Source of the DNA: DATMQA01 sp035566895
GTDB lineage: Bacteria; Verrucomicrobiota; Verrucomicrobiia; Limisphaerales; UBA8199
NCBI GenBank assembly: GCA_035566895.1
Contig: DATMQA010000014.1
Span: 1 to 13,172 of the forward strand
DNA length: 13,172 bases
Direction of reading: 5' to 3'
Position numbers and translations under genes: made by a program. This document shows positions 1-8,229 of this stretch, one piece after another. Position 1 is the first letter of the stretch. Each line of letters opens with the position of its first letter. The notes under the pieces are model-generated. The model was not told the DNA's origin. It was given only the letters and a program-made list of their open reading frames with translations, and did not search any database.

Positions 1-56
1 CTGTGCAGGTCGATTCCTGCGATTAATTTATCTATAGGTCTTCTCATGGTTTTTTG

Positions 57-136
57 CGTTGTTTGCTGACTGCTAACTCACGAACAACGTTTTACCGTGG
101 GGAGACCTTCGTCTCAACCGCCCTTAATGTTTATCA
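57..136 (+). repeat. Single-arm copy of the palindromic repeat found at 12651-12777
   Basis: From base 57 to 136 this stretch matches the loop and right arm of the large palindrome at 12651-12777, in the same orientation. The 56-nt arm at 81-136 is identical by eye to 12722-12777, and the loop differs at two bases (ctgactgctaactca here, ttgactgttaactca there). Only the inner 9 nt of the left arm (cgttgtttg, 57-65) is kept, so a short stem with 81-89 remains possible. It lies about 40 bp beyond the frame-corrected stop of the glycosyltransferase gene and may act at its transcript end. Nature unknown: a truncated copy of a dispersed element is the simplest reading. Confidence 0.85.
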
Positions 137-975
137 ACCCACAGCTTGGTTCGTTTCCGCCAACTCCTGAACCAAACTATGGGTTGACCCTGGGTTGACC
201 CCGACTTTTCCTCGGCCACCGCCGCAGACCGTTTTGAAACCACAACCGCCAGACCATGATGAGCGCCTCCTGCACGATGTGGCCGGACATCTTGGAATGG
301 CCGTGCAGCCGCTCGGTGAAGACGATGGGTTACCTCGACGACCTTGAATCCATCGCGCCACAGCCGGTGCGTCATTTCGATTTGGAAGCTGTAGCCATTC
401 GAGCGCACGTCGTCCAGATTGATGGCCTCAAGTGCGCGACGGCGGAAACATTTGTAGCCACCCGTCGGGTCGCTGATGGGCATGCCGGTGATGGCGCGGA
501 CATAAATTCCCGCGCTCCGGCTCAGCATCAATCGCTTCAACGGCCAGTTCACCACGCGCACGCCGCCGGAATAGCGCGAGCCGAGGACCAAGTCCGCGTT
601 CTCATTTTTCGCAGTGGCAAGAAAATTCGGGATCTCATCAGGGTCATGCGAAAAATCGCAGTCCATTTCCATGATGAACCCGTATCCTTTTTCCAGCGCC
701 CATTTGAATCCGGCCATGTAGGCGCGGCCCAGCCCGCCTTTCTTCGTCTCGTGGATGACGTGGATTTCCGGATGCTTCGCCGCAAGTTCATCTGCGACTT
801 GTGCCGTGCCATCGCTGGAATTCCCGTCCACGACGAGCAAATCCACTTTCACAGGCAGGGACAAAAGTTGTGCCGCCATGCGCGGGAGATTTTCCCGCTC
901 GTTGACGGTCGGCACGATGATGAGAGTTTCGTTCACGTGAGACGCAACTGTTAAGAACAATTGACCGCAAAACAA
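124..975 (-). CDS. Polyprenol/dolichol-phosphate mannosyltransferase-like glycosyltransferase (GT2), frameshifted near the 3' end
   Basis: This is a soluble DPM1/Ppm1-like family 2 glycosyltransferase, expected to move mannose (or another sugar) from a nucleotide sugar to a polyprenyl phosphate at the cytoplasmic membrane face. Seen: the N-terminal IIVPTVNERENLP strand, VVDGNSSDGT (residues 48-57; the usual second Asp of VVDD is Gly), DCDFSHDPDE (105-114, DXD metal site), SDPTGGYKCFRR and GYSFQIEMTHR. No membrane helices follow. After residue 215 the frame slips: dropping one base near 328-333 restores the family ending PIVFTERLHGHSKMSG, and that frame stops at 177-179, giving about 265 residues, near the usual length. 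As written the frame reads a scrambled tail to 124, ending inside the repeat. A GTG at 936 (VNETLIIVPT) is a more likely start than the ATG at 975, since 937-975 looks intergenic. It is either a recent pseudogene or a sequencing error. Confidence 0.85.
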   Translation of the reverse strand: MFCGQLFLTVASHVNETLIIVPTVNERENLPRMAAQLLSLPVKVDLLVVDGNSSDGTAQVADELAAKHPEIHVIHETKKGGLGRAYMAGFKWALEKGYGFIMEMDCDFSHDPDEIPNFLATAKNENADLVLGSRYSGGVRVVNWPLKRLMLSRSAGIYVRAITGMPISDPTGGYKCFRRRALEAINLDDVRSNGYSFQIEMTHRLWRDGFKVVEVTHRLHRAAARPFQDVRPHRAGGAHHGLAVVVSKRSAAVAEEKSGSTQGQPIVWFRSWRKRTKLWVDKH

Positions 976-1029
976 GTCACCAGTTCACCGGCCGCAAAAA
1001 TCGGCTGTTATCTTTTGCGTTCTGCGGAC

Positions 1030-1245
1030 ATGAATAGGTGGATGCAAGCGCCGGATGACATGGGACTGCTGCGCGAGTACGCGTGGGGGCACTCCGAACA
1101 GGCGTTTGCCACCCCGGTCGCACGACACATCGACCTCGTCTATTCCGCCGCGTTTCGGCACCTGGGCAATCATCGCCAGGCCGAGGAAATCACCCAGGCC
1201 GCCACTTTGTCCGCCATCGGACACGGTTTGTCGCGCCGTACATAG
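1030..1245 (+). pseudogene. N-terminal fragment of an ECF RNA polymerase sigma factor
   Basis: From the ATG at 1030 the frame reads an ECF sigma region 2 start: LLREYAWGHSEQAFATPVARH, then IDLVYSAAFRHLGNHRQAEEITQA. This is the style common in Verrucomicrobiota (consensus LxxYaxxxSEeAFatLVxRHxxLVYSAAlRq...AEEVTQAVF). Likeness ends at about base 1200, just where the helix continuing to the promoter-binding part of region 2 should come, and the frame stops at 1245. Region 2.4 and region 4 are absent, so the product cannot work as a sigma factor. It is divergent from the glycosyltransferase gene, with only about 54-90 bp between starts. I infer a 3' truncation, as no later part of the gene is found downstream. 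Confidence 0.7.
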
Positions 1246-1741
1246 TAGAAGGCTGTGTTGCCGAGCACGACCGGCCCCAGGAATACCGAAAATGAGAAAA
1301 CAACGGCATGATCGAAGACCTGTCCTCCGAGCCAGAGCCCATTTCACTGGTTTGGCCGAAATCCGCCAGCTCCCTGCTAATCGCGCGAACGGTTCCTCGC
1401 CCATCCCGATGTTAACACTAATTAACACTCCTGCACCCTCTTGCAGGCTCTTGTGCGATAATAAATTTTTTTCCGAAACCCTCACGCTCCACACTCCTGC
1501 AATTCACAAATCCGTAACGAATTTTTCCACGTGCTTATGAAAACGATTCCCCAGCCCGCCGGGTTCCGCTTTTACGATTGCGGCCCTTCTGTCTCCGATC
1601 TCATGCCTGGTACCGCGTGCAGAACCTGGCTCGGCGAAAATAAGTGTCCCAGGGTCGGTCCAAGAGATTGTACAGCAACTCGCTTCCTCCATAGACTGAA
1701 CCGCACCGTCCGAGGCTTTTCTACGTCCGACCCCGCGCACG
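1246..1741. other. Gene-free stretch of about 500 bp between the sigma relic and the sulfatase gene
   Basis: I recognise no gene here. A minus-strand frame at 1504-1740 is open for 78 codons but has no family likeness and low-complexity choices, so I do not call it. Visible items: a small hairpin at 1430-1447 (CCTGCA, six-base loop, TGCAGG) followed 18 nt later by a run of seven T at about 1465; two copies of acactcctgca (about 1425 and 1491); and the REP-like motif at 1719-1734. The stretch may be the decayed remainder of the sigma gene and its former neighbour. Confidence 0.5.
1719..1734 (-). repeat. REP-like motif GGGGTCGGACGTAGAA (copy 1)
   Basis: On the minus strand this reads GGGGTCGGACGTAGAA. 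A near copy, GGGGTCGGACCGTAGAA, lies at 8469-8485 beside the RAYT relic in the same orientation. Both contain GTAG, the tetranucleotide that REP-associated tyrosine transposases recognise next to REP hairpins in characterised systems. It sits 8 bp past the sulfatase stop codon, a typical REP location. With only two copies visible, the assignment to a REP family is inference. Confidence 0.4.
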
Positions 1742-3265
1742 CTATTCCTTCATCTTGCGTGCGTAATAATCGATCATTTCCTGCCGGTGGGCTTGGGTGT
1801 TGGCAGGGACATTGGGCTGCGAAATTTGCGGGGCATTTTCATCCAAAAATGCGCGGCCAGGTCTGTTCGGGCGCCAGGTTTGAATAGCCTCGACGAGTAC
1901 TGCGACGTCCTTTTTGAAAGCCGGTTCTGCGTAGGCATTGGTCATTTCCAGCGGATCGTGCTTCAGGTCAAAAAATAAGCTGCGGGCGGGGTTCCTGGTG
2001 TTATAGAGCAGTTTCCGAGTTTGGGTGCGTGCCATCACGGTATCGGCAGTTTCGCAAAAGACGATGTCGCGCACGGCGGCGGGGTCGGTGAGGTCGAGTC
2101 CTTTCATTTCGGGCGGGAGCTTGCATCCGGCGATTTTCAGCACCGTAGGCCCGACGTCGATATTGCTGACCAGTTTGTCGGTGACGGAGCCGGCCTGCCG
2201 GTTTCCGGGGAGTTTGACGATGAGCGGCACCTTGGCCAACGGATCGTACATCTGTCCGCTCTTAAGCAGTTGATGGTGGAAGCCAAGGTACTCGCCATGA
2301 TCGGAGGTGAAGATGATCAGGGTATTCTGGTAGAGCCCCTTGGATTTGAGCCGGGCCAACATTCGCCCAACCTGTTCGTCAATTTCTGAAATACTGGCGT
2401 AATAGAGGGCCGTGCACCGCCGAACCGCCGCCTCGGTCAGATCGGCATTGGTGAAATAGCCTCTGACATCGTAGGGAAACATCCGGGGCGTCCACCCAGG
2501 CAGCAACGATATCTTCTCCGGATCATACCGGTGCGCCCAGGGTTCTGGCGGGTCGAAGGGATGGTGCGGTTTGATGAAGCCGACCATCAGCAGCGCGGGC
2601 TGCTCTGGGGTCCATTTCTGCAGCGTCTCCATCGCCCGGTCGGCGATCCAGGTGGTGCTGTAATCCTTCTCCTGAAGATTGGACGGCAGGGCGCCAAAGG
2701 AATCCCAGTAAATCTGACGGGCGCCGCGGCGGTATTCGGAACGCTGGTCCTCCAGGTCGTTGGCATCCACCAGCCCGAACTGGCGCAGGTAGCGATGGTA
2801 GTCGTCATCCCACCGGCCGGGGCCGTCTTGTTCGGCTAATTCCATTTCAGCAAAACCGACATCGAGGTAAGTCGGGGTAAAATGCATTTTGCCCACCGCC
2901 TTGGTGGCGTAGCCCGCCTGGCGAAGAACCGAGGCGAAGGTCGGGGTGCCGGGCGGGAGCGTGCAATGGTTGTCCCAGCCCCGGTGTTCGTGAACGGGCA
3001 AACCGCTCAGCAGCGAGTAACGCGAAGGGGTGCACACCGGAAAAGTGCAAAAGCTGTTGTTGAAGCGCACGCCATCGGCGGCGAGGGAATCGATGTGGGG
3101 CGTTTTGATTTCCTTGTTGCCATAGGCGCCCAGGCAATCGATGCGGTGTTGATCCGCGTGGACGATCAGGATATGGAGGGGGTCAGCCGAGGGGCTAGCG
3201 GCCAGAACGACGGCCCTGCCGGCGACGATGCCGGCGCAGCCGAGCGACACAAGATGCAGCTTCAT
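1742..3265 (-). CDS. Secreted formylglycine-dependent sulfatase
   Basis: This is a type I sulfatase of the alkaline phosphatase superfamily, 507 residues, hydrolysing sulfate esters; the substrate cannot be told. Seen in order: a hydrophobic N-terminus with a possible cleavage near residue 27 (AASPSA); the first metal loop ADQHRID (37-43, ADQ in place of the commoner DDxR); CTPSR at 78-82 inside FPVCTPSRYSLLSG, where Cys78 would be turned into formylglycine; GKMHF (125-129, Lys and His of the active site); FIKPHHPFDPP (230-240); TSDHGEYLG (320-328, second metal pair D322/H323); and Lys335 in LLKSG. Length and motif order are normal. The start ATG at 3265 gives a clean signal peptide. It lies 54 bp after the transporter gene on the same strand, so the two are probably cotranscribed. 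The activating enzyme (FGE or anSME) is not in this window. Confidence 0.93.
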   Translation of the reverse strand: MKLHLVSLGCAGIVAGRAVVLAASPSADPLHILIVHADQHRIDCLGAYGNKEIKTPHIDSLAADGVRFNNSFCTFPVCTPSRYSLLSGLPVHEHRGWDNHCTLPPGTPTFASVLRQAGYATKAVGKMHFTPTYLDVGFAEMELAEQDGPGRWDDDYHRYLRQFGLVDANDLEDQRSEYRRGARQIYWDSFGALPSNLQEKDYSTTWIADRAMETLQKWTPEQPALLMVGFIKPHHPFDPPEPWAHRYDPEKISLLPGWTPRMFPYDVRGYFTNADLTEAAVRRCTALYYASISEIDEQVGRMLARLKSKGLYQNTLIIFTSDHGEYLGFHHQLLKSGQMYDPLAKVPLIVKLPGNRQAGSVTDKLVSNIDVGPTVLKIAGCKLPPEMKGLDLTDPAAVRDIVFCETADTVMARTQTRKLLYNTRNPARSLFFDLKHDPLEMTNAYAEPAFKKDVAVLVEAIQTWRPNRPGRAFLDENAPQISQPNVPANTQAHRQEMIDYYARKMKE

Positions 3266-3319
3266 GATGGCTCAATCTAGTGGCGAATCAGGTGAGAGTT
3301 TGGTTTTTTGGCGCACATA

Positions 3320-4834
3320 TTATGTACGCTGCCCGGGTGAGGAAGAATTGGTTTTTGCGGAACACCGCGGTGAGTCTTGCATTAGCCTGCGGAGTAGCGG
3401 GATGAGGGCGACCAGCGCCACGCCAGCGACGAAGCTGCCCCAGCCGAGTCGCGCGAACAACCTGGAGTAATCGGGGTTGGTGGCCAGGGCCGTAGTGCCG
3501 GTCGGCTCCGGCACCATGCCCGAGAAGTCTCCGGCAAACAGGGAGGCCAGACCCGTAACCAGCATCCAACTGCCCATCATGATGCCCTGGTATTTGCTCG
3601 GCGCGAGCTTGCCGATCATGGCATATCCAATGGGCGAGATGAGCAGCTCACCTATGGACTGGAGGACGTAGCTCGCGAACAACCAGAAGAACGGCGAACG
3701 ACCGGAGGCATCGGCCAAGGTAATCCCGACCGGGAGCGCCAGGAAGCCCAACGCCATCAGGATGAGCGAGGCGGAGAACTGCTGTGGAATGTCGAGCTTC
3801 CAACCGCGCGCCCGCAAACGAGTAAACAGCGCCGCCAGCAGCGGCCCGCCCAGGACAATCACGACCGTGTTGATGTTCTGCACCCATTGGGGCGCCACCG
3901 CGATGCCCCACACGCGCAGGCGGACGTTGTTCACCGCGAAGAGCTGCAGCCCGTTGGGTGCCATCTGGTAGAGCGACCAAAAAACGAGCGAACCCAAGGT
4001 CAGGATCAGATACGCCCACATCTTCCTTCGCTCACTGGCCTGGGGATGTCTTAACGTCAGATAGATGAGCGCAGCCGCCACGGCGCCGCTCGCCCCTTTG
4101 AGGATAATGCCCGTTGGACCCGTGTGTTGGAGCATGAACCAAACGACCAGCGGAACGCCCAATAGGATCGCGATTCCGACCGCAAAGCGCGCCCGAAACT
4201 GAGTGCTGGTAGCCTCCAGCAGCGGTGTTTTTCGATCGGCGAGGACTTTCCAGTTAAAGAGCGCCAGCACGATCGCCAGGAAGTTCCCAACGGTGGCGAA
4301 GATAAAGAGCGGAGAATAGGCTTCGGTCTCCTGATAATGACCCGCCACGGAGAAGCCGATGAAGAAGCCGATGTTCATGCCGGCGTAATTCCAGAGGAAG
4401 GCGCTCTCGCGGCGGTTGTCTTCGGGGGAGAAGCGCTGGGTGAGCATCATGTTGAGACAGGTGACGTTCAAGCCCGAGCCGGTCAGGAACAGCGCCAGGC
4501 CCCAGTACATCCCAGCCATTGACCCAAGTGCGATGGCGCCGCAACCAAAAACCTGCAGGACCATTCCGCCGACAAACAGATTGCGATTGGAGAGGAACCG
4601 CCCACCGAGATAGCCGCCAAATAAGTGCAGTCCGTAGTTGAATGCGCCGAACACGCCCATGATTGCCGAGGCCTCTTTCGCTGAGAAATGCAGGTGCCGC
4701 GTCGCATACAGCACCAGCGTCGAATAAAGGACGGCGAAGCCAAGGGTGGCGAAGATTTGGATGAAGAATAGCGCGGCGCTTCCATCGGGGATGTGGGCGA
4801 GCCGGTTTTTCCAAAATTCCTTCGTCGTATTCAC
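3320..4834 (-). CDS. POT/PTR-family (MFS) oligopeptide-type transporter
   Basis: This is an inner-membrane major-facilitator protein of the proton-dependent oligopeptide transporter family, about 504 residues from the GTG at 4834 (VNTTKEFWKNRL). The frame is open back to an ATG at 4927, but the extra 31 residues are polar and unlike the family. Seen: many hydrophobic helices; GGYLGGRFLSNRN, matching the POT signature loop after helix 2; NYAGMNIGFFIG; and SIGELLISPIGYAMIGKLAPSKYQG with the conserved helix 10 glutamate. The usual ExxERFxYY motif of helix 1, used in proton coupling, is absent: the place reads FIQIFATLGFAVLYSTLVLY. It may therefore belong to a divergent POT subfamily with other coupling or cargo. 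It is upstream of the sulfatase gene and likely in one transcript with it. No clear Shine-Dalgarno sequence is seen. Confidence 0.87.
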   Translation of the reverse strand: MNTTKEFWKNRLAHIPDGSAALFFIQIFATLGFAVLYSTLVLYATRHLHFSAKEASAIMGVFGAFNYGLHLFGGYLGGRFLSNRNLFVGGMVLQVFGCGAIALGSMAGMYWGLALFLTGSGLNVTCLNMMLTQRFSPEDNRRESAFLWNYAGMNIGFFIGFSVAGHYQETEAYSPLFIFATVGNFLAIVLALFNWKVLADRKTPLLEATSTQFRARFAVGIAILLGVPLVVWFMLQHTGPTGIILKGASGAVAAALIYLTLRHPQASERRKMWAYLILTLGSLVFWSLYQMAPNGLQLFAVNNVRLRVWGIAVAPQWVQNINTVVIVLGGPLLAALFTRLRARGWKLDIPQQFSASLILMALGFLALPVGITLADASGRSPFFWLFASYVLQSIGELLISPIGYAMIGKLAPSKYQGIMMGSWMLVTGLASLFAGDFSGMVPEPTGTTALATNPDYSRLFARLGWGSFVAGVALVALIPLLRRLMQDSPRCSAKTNSSSPGQRT

Positions 4835-4927
4835 GCGTTCGCCGGGCGGTTTAAGGGGGAAAGGAATAGCATTTTCGCATTTGGTCGGGCAATGGCGTTG
4901 TTTAGAACCTCGGTGACACGCCCCCAC

Positions 4928-5326
4928 ACATTCAAAGATTCAAAGCCTTGGAGGTAAAAGGGTCGCATCTCAACTTTTGTTAGTGGCGTCCAAGTGCTCA
5001 AGTTACTCGATGCTTGAATCGTGAACGGATCGCCGAGCTGGAAGGGGGTCAGTTGCACTGATTTGCATATCGATTTGTGAATCCGCGCCACTGACCCCGT
5101 CATGGAGGTGACGCTGCTCGCCAACAGCGTATGCCTCGGCCAGCCATGCCCTGAACTGCGCGTCCACATCAGCGGGTGGGTGGGGTCAACAAGTAACAAG
5201 TACAAGTGACCTATTACGGCTTGACTGGCAGTCTCACTCGAGATTTCTTGTGGTGGTAGCGACCAAGTCAGATTCGCTAACTCCAAATGTATTGACACTG
5301 CTCAGACTCCTTCGCACCGTTGCCTA
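4928..5326. other. Gene-poor region with a possible relic of a secreted protein's C-terminus
   Basis: A minus-strand frame runs through 5298-4831 but does not look like one protein. Between about 5040 and 4955 it reads GDPFTIQASSNLSTWTPL followed by RPFYLQG, which resembles the terminal domain of many verrucomicrobial exported proteins (ASTNLxxWTxL...F). Upstream of it the frame crosses a REP-like palindrome (5045-5098) and then unrecognised sequence, so I treat it as a decayed fragment rather than a gene. The region holds the upstream sequence of both the transporter and the divergent aminopeptidase gene. I see no convincing promoter: TTGACT at 5221 and TTGACA at 5292 have no good -10 partner. 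Confidence 0.35.
5045..5098. repeat. REP-like palindromic element, copy 1 (GGGGTCAG...CTGACCCC)
   Basis: A 54-bp element begins GGGGTCAGTTGC and ends GCCACTGACCCC, giving a long imperfect hairpin. The centre, gatttgcatatcgatttg then tgaatcc (5060-5084), recurs exactly at 12619-12643, where the outer parts are also alike. A GGGGTCAG stem is typical of dispersed short palindromes mobilised by RAYT enzymes in several phyla, and a RAYT relic lies 3 kb away. Association with that relic is inference. Confidence 0.6.
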
Positions 5327-7978
5327 ATGGTTTCCACGACCCAACCGTTAACGGTGATTTTCTTTTATCTTGCGGCAAGCCTCCTCACATCTTCCGCGGA
5401 ATCGCCATTCAAATTCGAATCCACACCAGGCAAGCTGCCCAAGGATGTTGTTCCACGGCATTACGCCATCCGTTTGCAGCCTGATCTGGAAAAATTTGTC
5501 ACCACCGGAAAGGTGGACATCAACATTGACGTGCTAAAGCCGGCGCGGGAAATCGTGCTCAACGCTCTGGACCTGGAAATCACCAAAGCCGCCATTACCG
5601 CGCCAAAGACAATCCCCCTTGAGTCCAAGGCGGATGCCGAAGCGCAGACGGTTTCCTTTGGGCTTTCGGAGACTCTGGCGCCGGGCAAATACTCGCTCAC
5701 CATCGAATTCACCGGCCATCTGCGCGAGCAGGCGCAGGGGCTGTTTTTCGTTCGCTACTCGGCCGGCGCCGGCAAGAAGGTGATGCTCGCCACGCAAATG
5801 GAGGCGACGGACGCGCGGCGCATGTTTCCTTGCTGGGATGAACCGGTTTTCCGCGCGAGTTTTGAGCCGACGGTCATCGTGCCGAAAAAGCATCTGACGG
5901 TCTCCAACATGCCGATCAAAAATGAAAAATCCCTGGACGGTGGGCTTAAAGAAGTCCACTTCGAAGCGACACCGCCGATGGCCAGTTACCTGATGGTTCT
6001 GGTATCGGGCGAATTGGAGGCATTGGAGGATTCTTTCGAAGGCGTGCGGATGCGAGTCATAACAACCGAAGGCAAGAAGGAACAGGGGCGTTACGCGTTG
6101 GAATCGGCCAAGAAAATTCTTGGCTACTACAATCATTACTTCGGCATAAAATTCCCACTTCCGAAATTGGACCAGATCGCCATTCCTGGTGGTTTTGGGG
6201 GGGCGATGGAGAACTGGGGCGGCATTACTTACAACGAGTCCATCCTGCTGTTTGATCCCAAAACGAGTTCGCTGGAAACCAGGCAAAATGTTTTCGGCGT
6301 GATGGCGCACGAAATGGCCCACCAATGGTTTGGTGATCTGGTCACTACTGCCTGGTGGGACAATCTCTGGCTCAATGAAGGATTTGCGTCCTGGATGGGC
6401 ACCAAAGCCACCGACCATTTTAACCCCGACTGGCAAATGTGGCTGGATGCGGGCTCGGCGAAGTCCGGCGTTATGCGGCAGGACTCCCTGCCTTCCACGC
6501 ATCCCATTCTCCAGCCCATCGCCAACGAAAGCCAGGCCAACGATGCCTTTGACGGTATCACTTACATCAAAGGCCAGTCGTTTCTGCGCATGTTGGAAAA
6601 TTACCTCGGCGAGGAAAAGTTTCGCCACGGAATGCAACTCTACATGTCGCGCCATCGTTATTCGAGCACGACCACTGCGGATCTTTGGGCGGCATTGGAA
6701 AAGGCTTCCGGCAAACCCGTTCGCGCGCTTTCAGCAGGGTGGACCGAGCAGCCGGGCCTGCCGGTCGTCAATGTCAGCAGCCAATGTGAGGGAGGCAAAG
6801 ACATCGTGCGCCTCGAACAAGAACGCTTCACCGTGCAGGACCCCGGCGCGAAGCCGTTGCAATGGATGGTGCCCGTCGCACTGGCGGACTTGACCCGGAC
6901 AAAGTCCACACGTGTGGAACTGCTGACGAACAAAACCACAACCGTGGCTTTCCCGAATTGCGACGGCGTCATCAAAGCCAATTTCGGCGATGCCGGTTAT
7001 TACAGAGTTTCTTACTCACCGGTGATGTTTCAAAAATTGAAGTCGCGGATGAATTCCCTGCCGCCAGAGGATCGCCTTAATTTGCTGGGCGACGCCTGGG
7101 CCATGGTCACGGCCCAACGCGCCACTGCCGCGAGCTACCTGGATTTGGTGGCGTCGCTTGGGCCCGAAAAAACCGCCGCCATCTGGCAGGATGTGCTTGG
7201 ACGGCTTGGTGTCATTGATGGCCTCCAACGCGGTCAGCCGGGGCGCGCGGCCTTCCGCGCGTGGGCTATTCAGATGGTCCGTCCACAACTGCAGCGGCTG
7301 GGATGGGAGCCCAGAGCCGGCGAGCTGGCCACCGATACCTTATTGCGCAACAGCGTCATCAGCTTGCTCGGAGAATTTGGCGACAAAGAAATCATCGCTG
7401 TGGCGCGGACACGGTTCCAAAAGTTCCTGACCCAACCCGAGAGCCTGCCGCCCAATTTGCGGCCCTGCATCGTCAATATCGTCGGTCACTACAGCGATCG
7501 CCCGACTTACGATCAACTGCATCGAATGGCCCGCGCTGCCAAGGGGACTGAGGAACGAAGACGCTATTACGGCGCGATGGCGGCGGCGCTCGACCCGCCG
7601 CTCGCTGCGCTCACGCTGCCAATTTCGCTGACCGATGAGACCGTTCCCCAGGAAGCGATCTATCTCGTGACCGACGTCGCGCATTCCGGTGAGCAACCTG
7701 AATTGGCCTGGAAATTTGCACAGGATCACATGACCCAGCTCTTAGGCCGCGCAGAGGAGTTTAGTCGGAATATGTACGTTCCGTCCATCATGAGCGCGTT
7801 CTCAGACGCTGACCGCGCGGATGAGCTGGAGAAATACGTGAAGGAAAAGGTATCCCCGAAAGGCGCCACCAAAGCCAAAGAGATTGCCGAAAGCATCCGC
7901 CTCCGGGCCGCCCTGAAGCAGCGCGAGCTGCCGAGCATCGACCACTGGGTATCCGCGCGCTCATCCACCATCGATTAG
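5327..7978 (+). CDS. Exported M1-family zinc aminopeptidase (aminopeptidase N/ERAP-like)
   Basis: This is an 883-residue gluzincin aminopeptidase that removes N-terminal residues from peptides. Seen: a hydrophobic signal peptide (FFYLAASLLTSSA, about residues 11-24); an N-terminal beta domain starting VPRHYAIRLQPD; the substrate-anchoring loop GGAMENWG (G292 to N296 is the GAMEN core); the zinc site HEMAH (328-332) with E351 in LNEGFASWMG, exactly the HExxH-x18-E spacing; Tyr413 in GITYIKGQSFLRML as the transition-state tyrosine; and a long helical ERAP1-C-like domain from about residue 545. Every catalytic residue is present and the length is normal. The ATG at 5327 is chosen because it gives the signal peptide; no Shine-Dalgarno sequence is visible. 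It is probably periplasmic and may feed peptides to uptake systems such as the divergent POT gene, though no operon links them. Confidence 0.95.
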   Translation: MVSTTQPLTVIFFYLAASLLTSSAESPFKFESTPGKLPKDVVPRHYAIRLQPDLEKFVTTGKVDINIDVLKPAREIVLNALDLEITKAAITAPKTIPLESKADAEAQTVSFGLSETLAPGKYSLTIEFTGHLREQAQGLFFVRYSAGAGKKVMLATQMEATDARRMFPCWDEPVFRASFEPTVIVPKKHLTVSNMPIKNEKSLDGGLKEVHFEATPPMASYLMVLVSGELEALEDSFEGVRMRVITTEGKKEQGRYALESAKKILGYYNHYFGIKFPLPKLDQIAIPGGFGGAMENWGGITYNESILLFDPKTSSLETRQNVFGVMAHEMAHQWFGDLVTTAWWDNLWLNEGFASWMGTKATDHFNPDWQMWLDAGSAKSGVMRQDSLPSTHPILQPIANESQANDAFDGITYIKGQSFLRMLENYLGEEKFRHGMQLYMSRHRYSSTTTADLWAALEKASGKPVRALSAGWTEQPGLPVVNVSSQCEGGKDIVRLEQERFTVQDPGAKPLQWMVPVALADLTRTKSTRVELLTNKTTTVAFPNCDGVIKANFGDAGYYRVSYSPVMFQKLKSRMNSLPPEDRLNLLGDAWAMVTAQRATAASYLDLVASLGPEKTAAIWQDVLGRLGVIDGLQRGQPGRAAFRAWAIQMVRPQLQRLGWEPRAGELATDTLLRNSVISLLGEFGDKEIIAVARTRFQKFLTQPESLPPNLRPCIVNIVGHYSDRPTYDQLHRMARAAKGTEERRRYYGAMAAALDPPLAALTLPISLTDETVPQEAIYLVTDVAHSGEQPELAWKFAQDHMTQLLGRAEEFSRNMYVPSIMSAFSDADRADELEKYVKEKVSPKGATKAKEIAESIRLRAALKQRELPSIDHWVSARSSTID

Positions 7979-8100
7979 AGCGACGGACCCTGGAGGTGGG
8001 GTTTGGAATCGGTCGCCTTAAGCATCGAGAATACAGCAAGCGTCTGGCTCAGTTCCGGATATTCTTGACTTCATCTTTTTGACTTTCCTCCCCTGCATCC

Positions 8101-8140
8101 GTCTCCCGACCCCGCCATTCGGGTCAGACCGGGGTGAGAC
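8101..8140. repeat. Imperfect inverted repeat downstream of the aminopeptidase gene
   Basis: GTCTC (8101-8105), a three-base bulge, ACCCCG (8109-8114), a 15-base loop, CGGGGT (8130-8135) and GAGAC (8136-8140) form an 11-bp stem. It lies about 120 bp after the aminopeptidase stop and 90 bp before the RAYT relic. There is no T tract after it, so it is not a standard terminator; with its position it could be a REP-like hairpin. The rest of 7979-8229 shows no gene. Confidence 0.4.
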
Positions 8141-8229
8141 CGTGGAAATGTCTCTGGTGAGCTCGGCCAGCGTGTCCTCCGTATCCCTCTGGTGCTTGAC
8201 AGTGCCGATAAGTTTGGCAACCCCTACCG

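Noticed and set aside
1..25. Possible 3' end of a tRNA: gcagg...cctgc stem with a tcgatt loop
   Set aside because: The T loop would have six bases instead of seven, no CCA or plausible acceptor strand follows, and the upstream part lies outside the window.
256..954. Long plus-strand open frame of 232 codons
   Set aside because: It is the antisense shadow of the glycosyltransferase gene, with no family likeness.
4831..5298. Minus-strand open frame of 155 codons as a real gene overlapping the transporter
   Set aside because: It crosses a REP-like palindrome, has no coherent domain and overlaps the transporter start; only a short piece resembles a known protein ending.
5534..6655. Minus-strand open frame of 373 codons
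   Set aside because: It is antisense to the catalytic domain of the M1 aminopeptidase, whose motifs are all intact on the plus strand.
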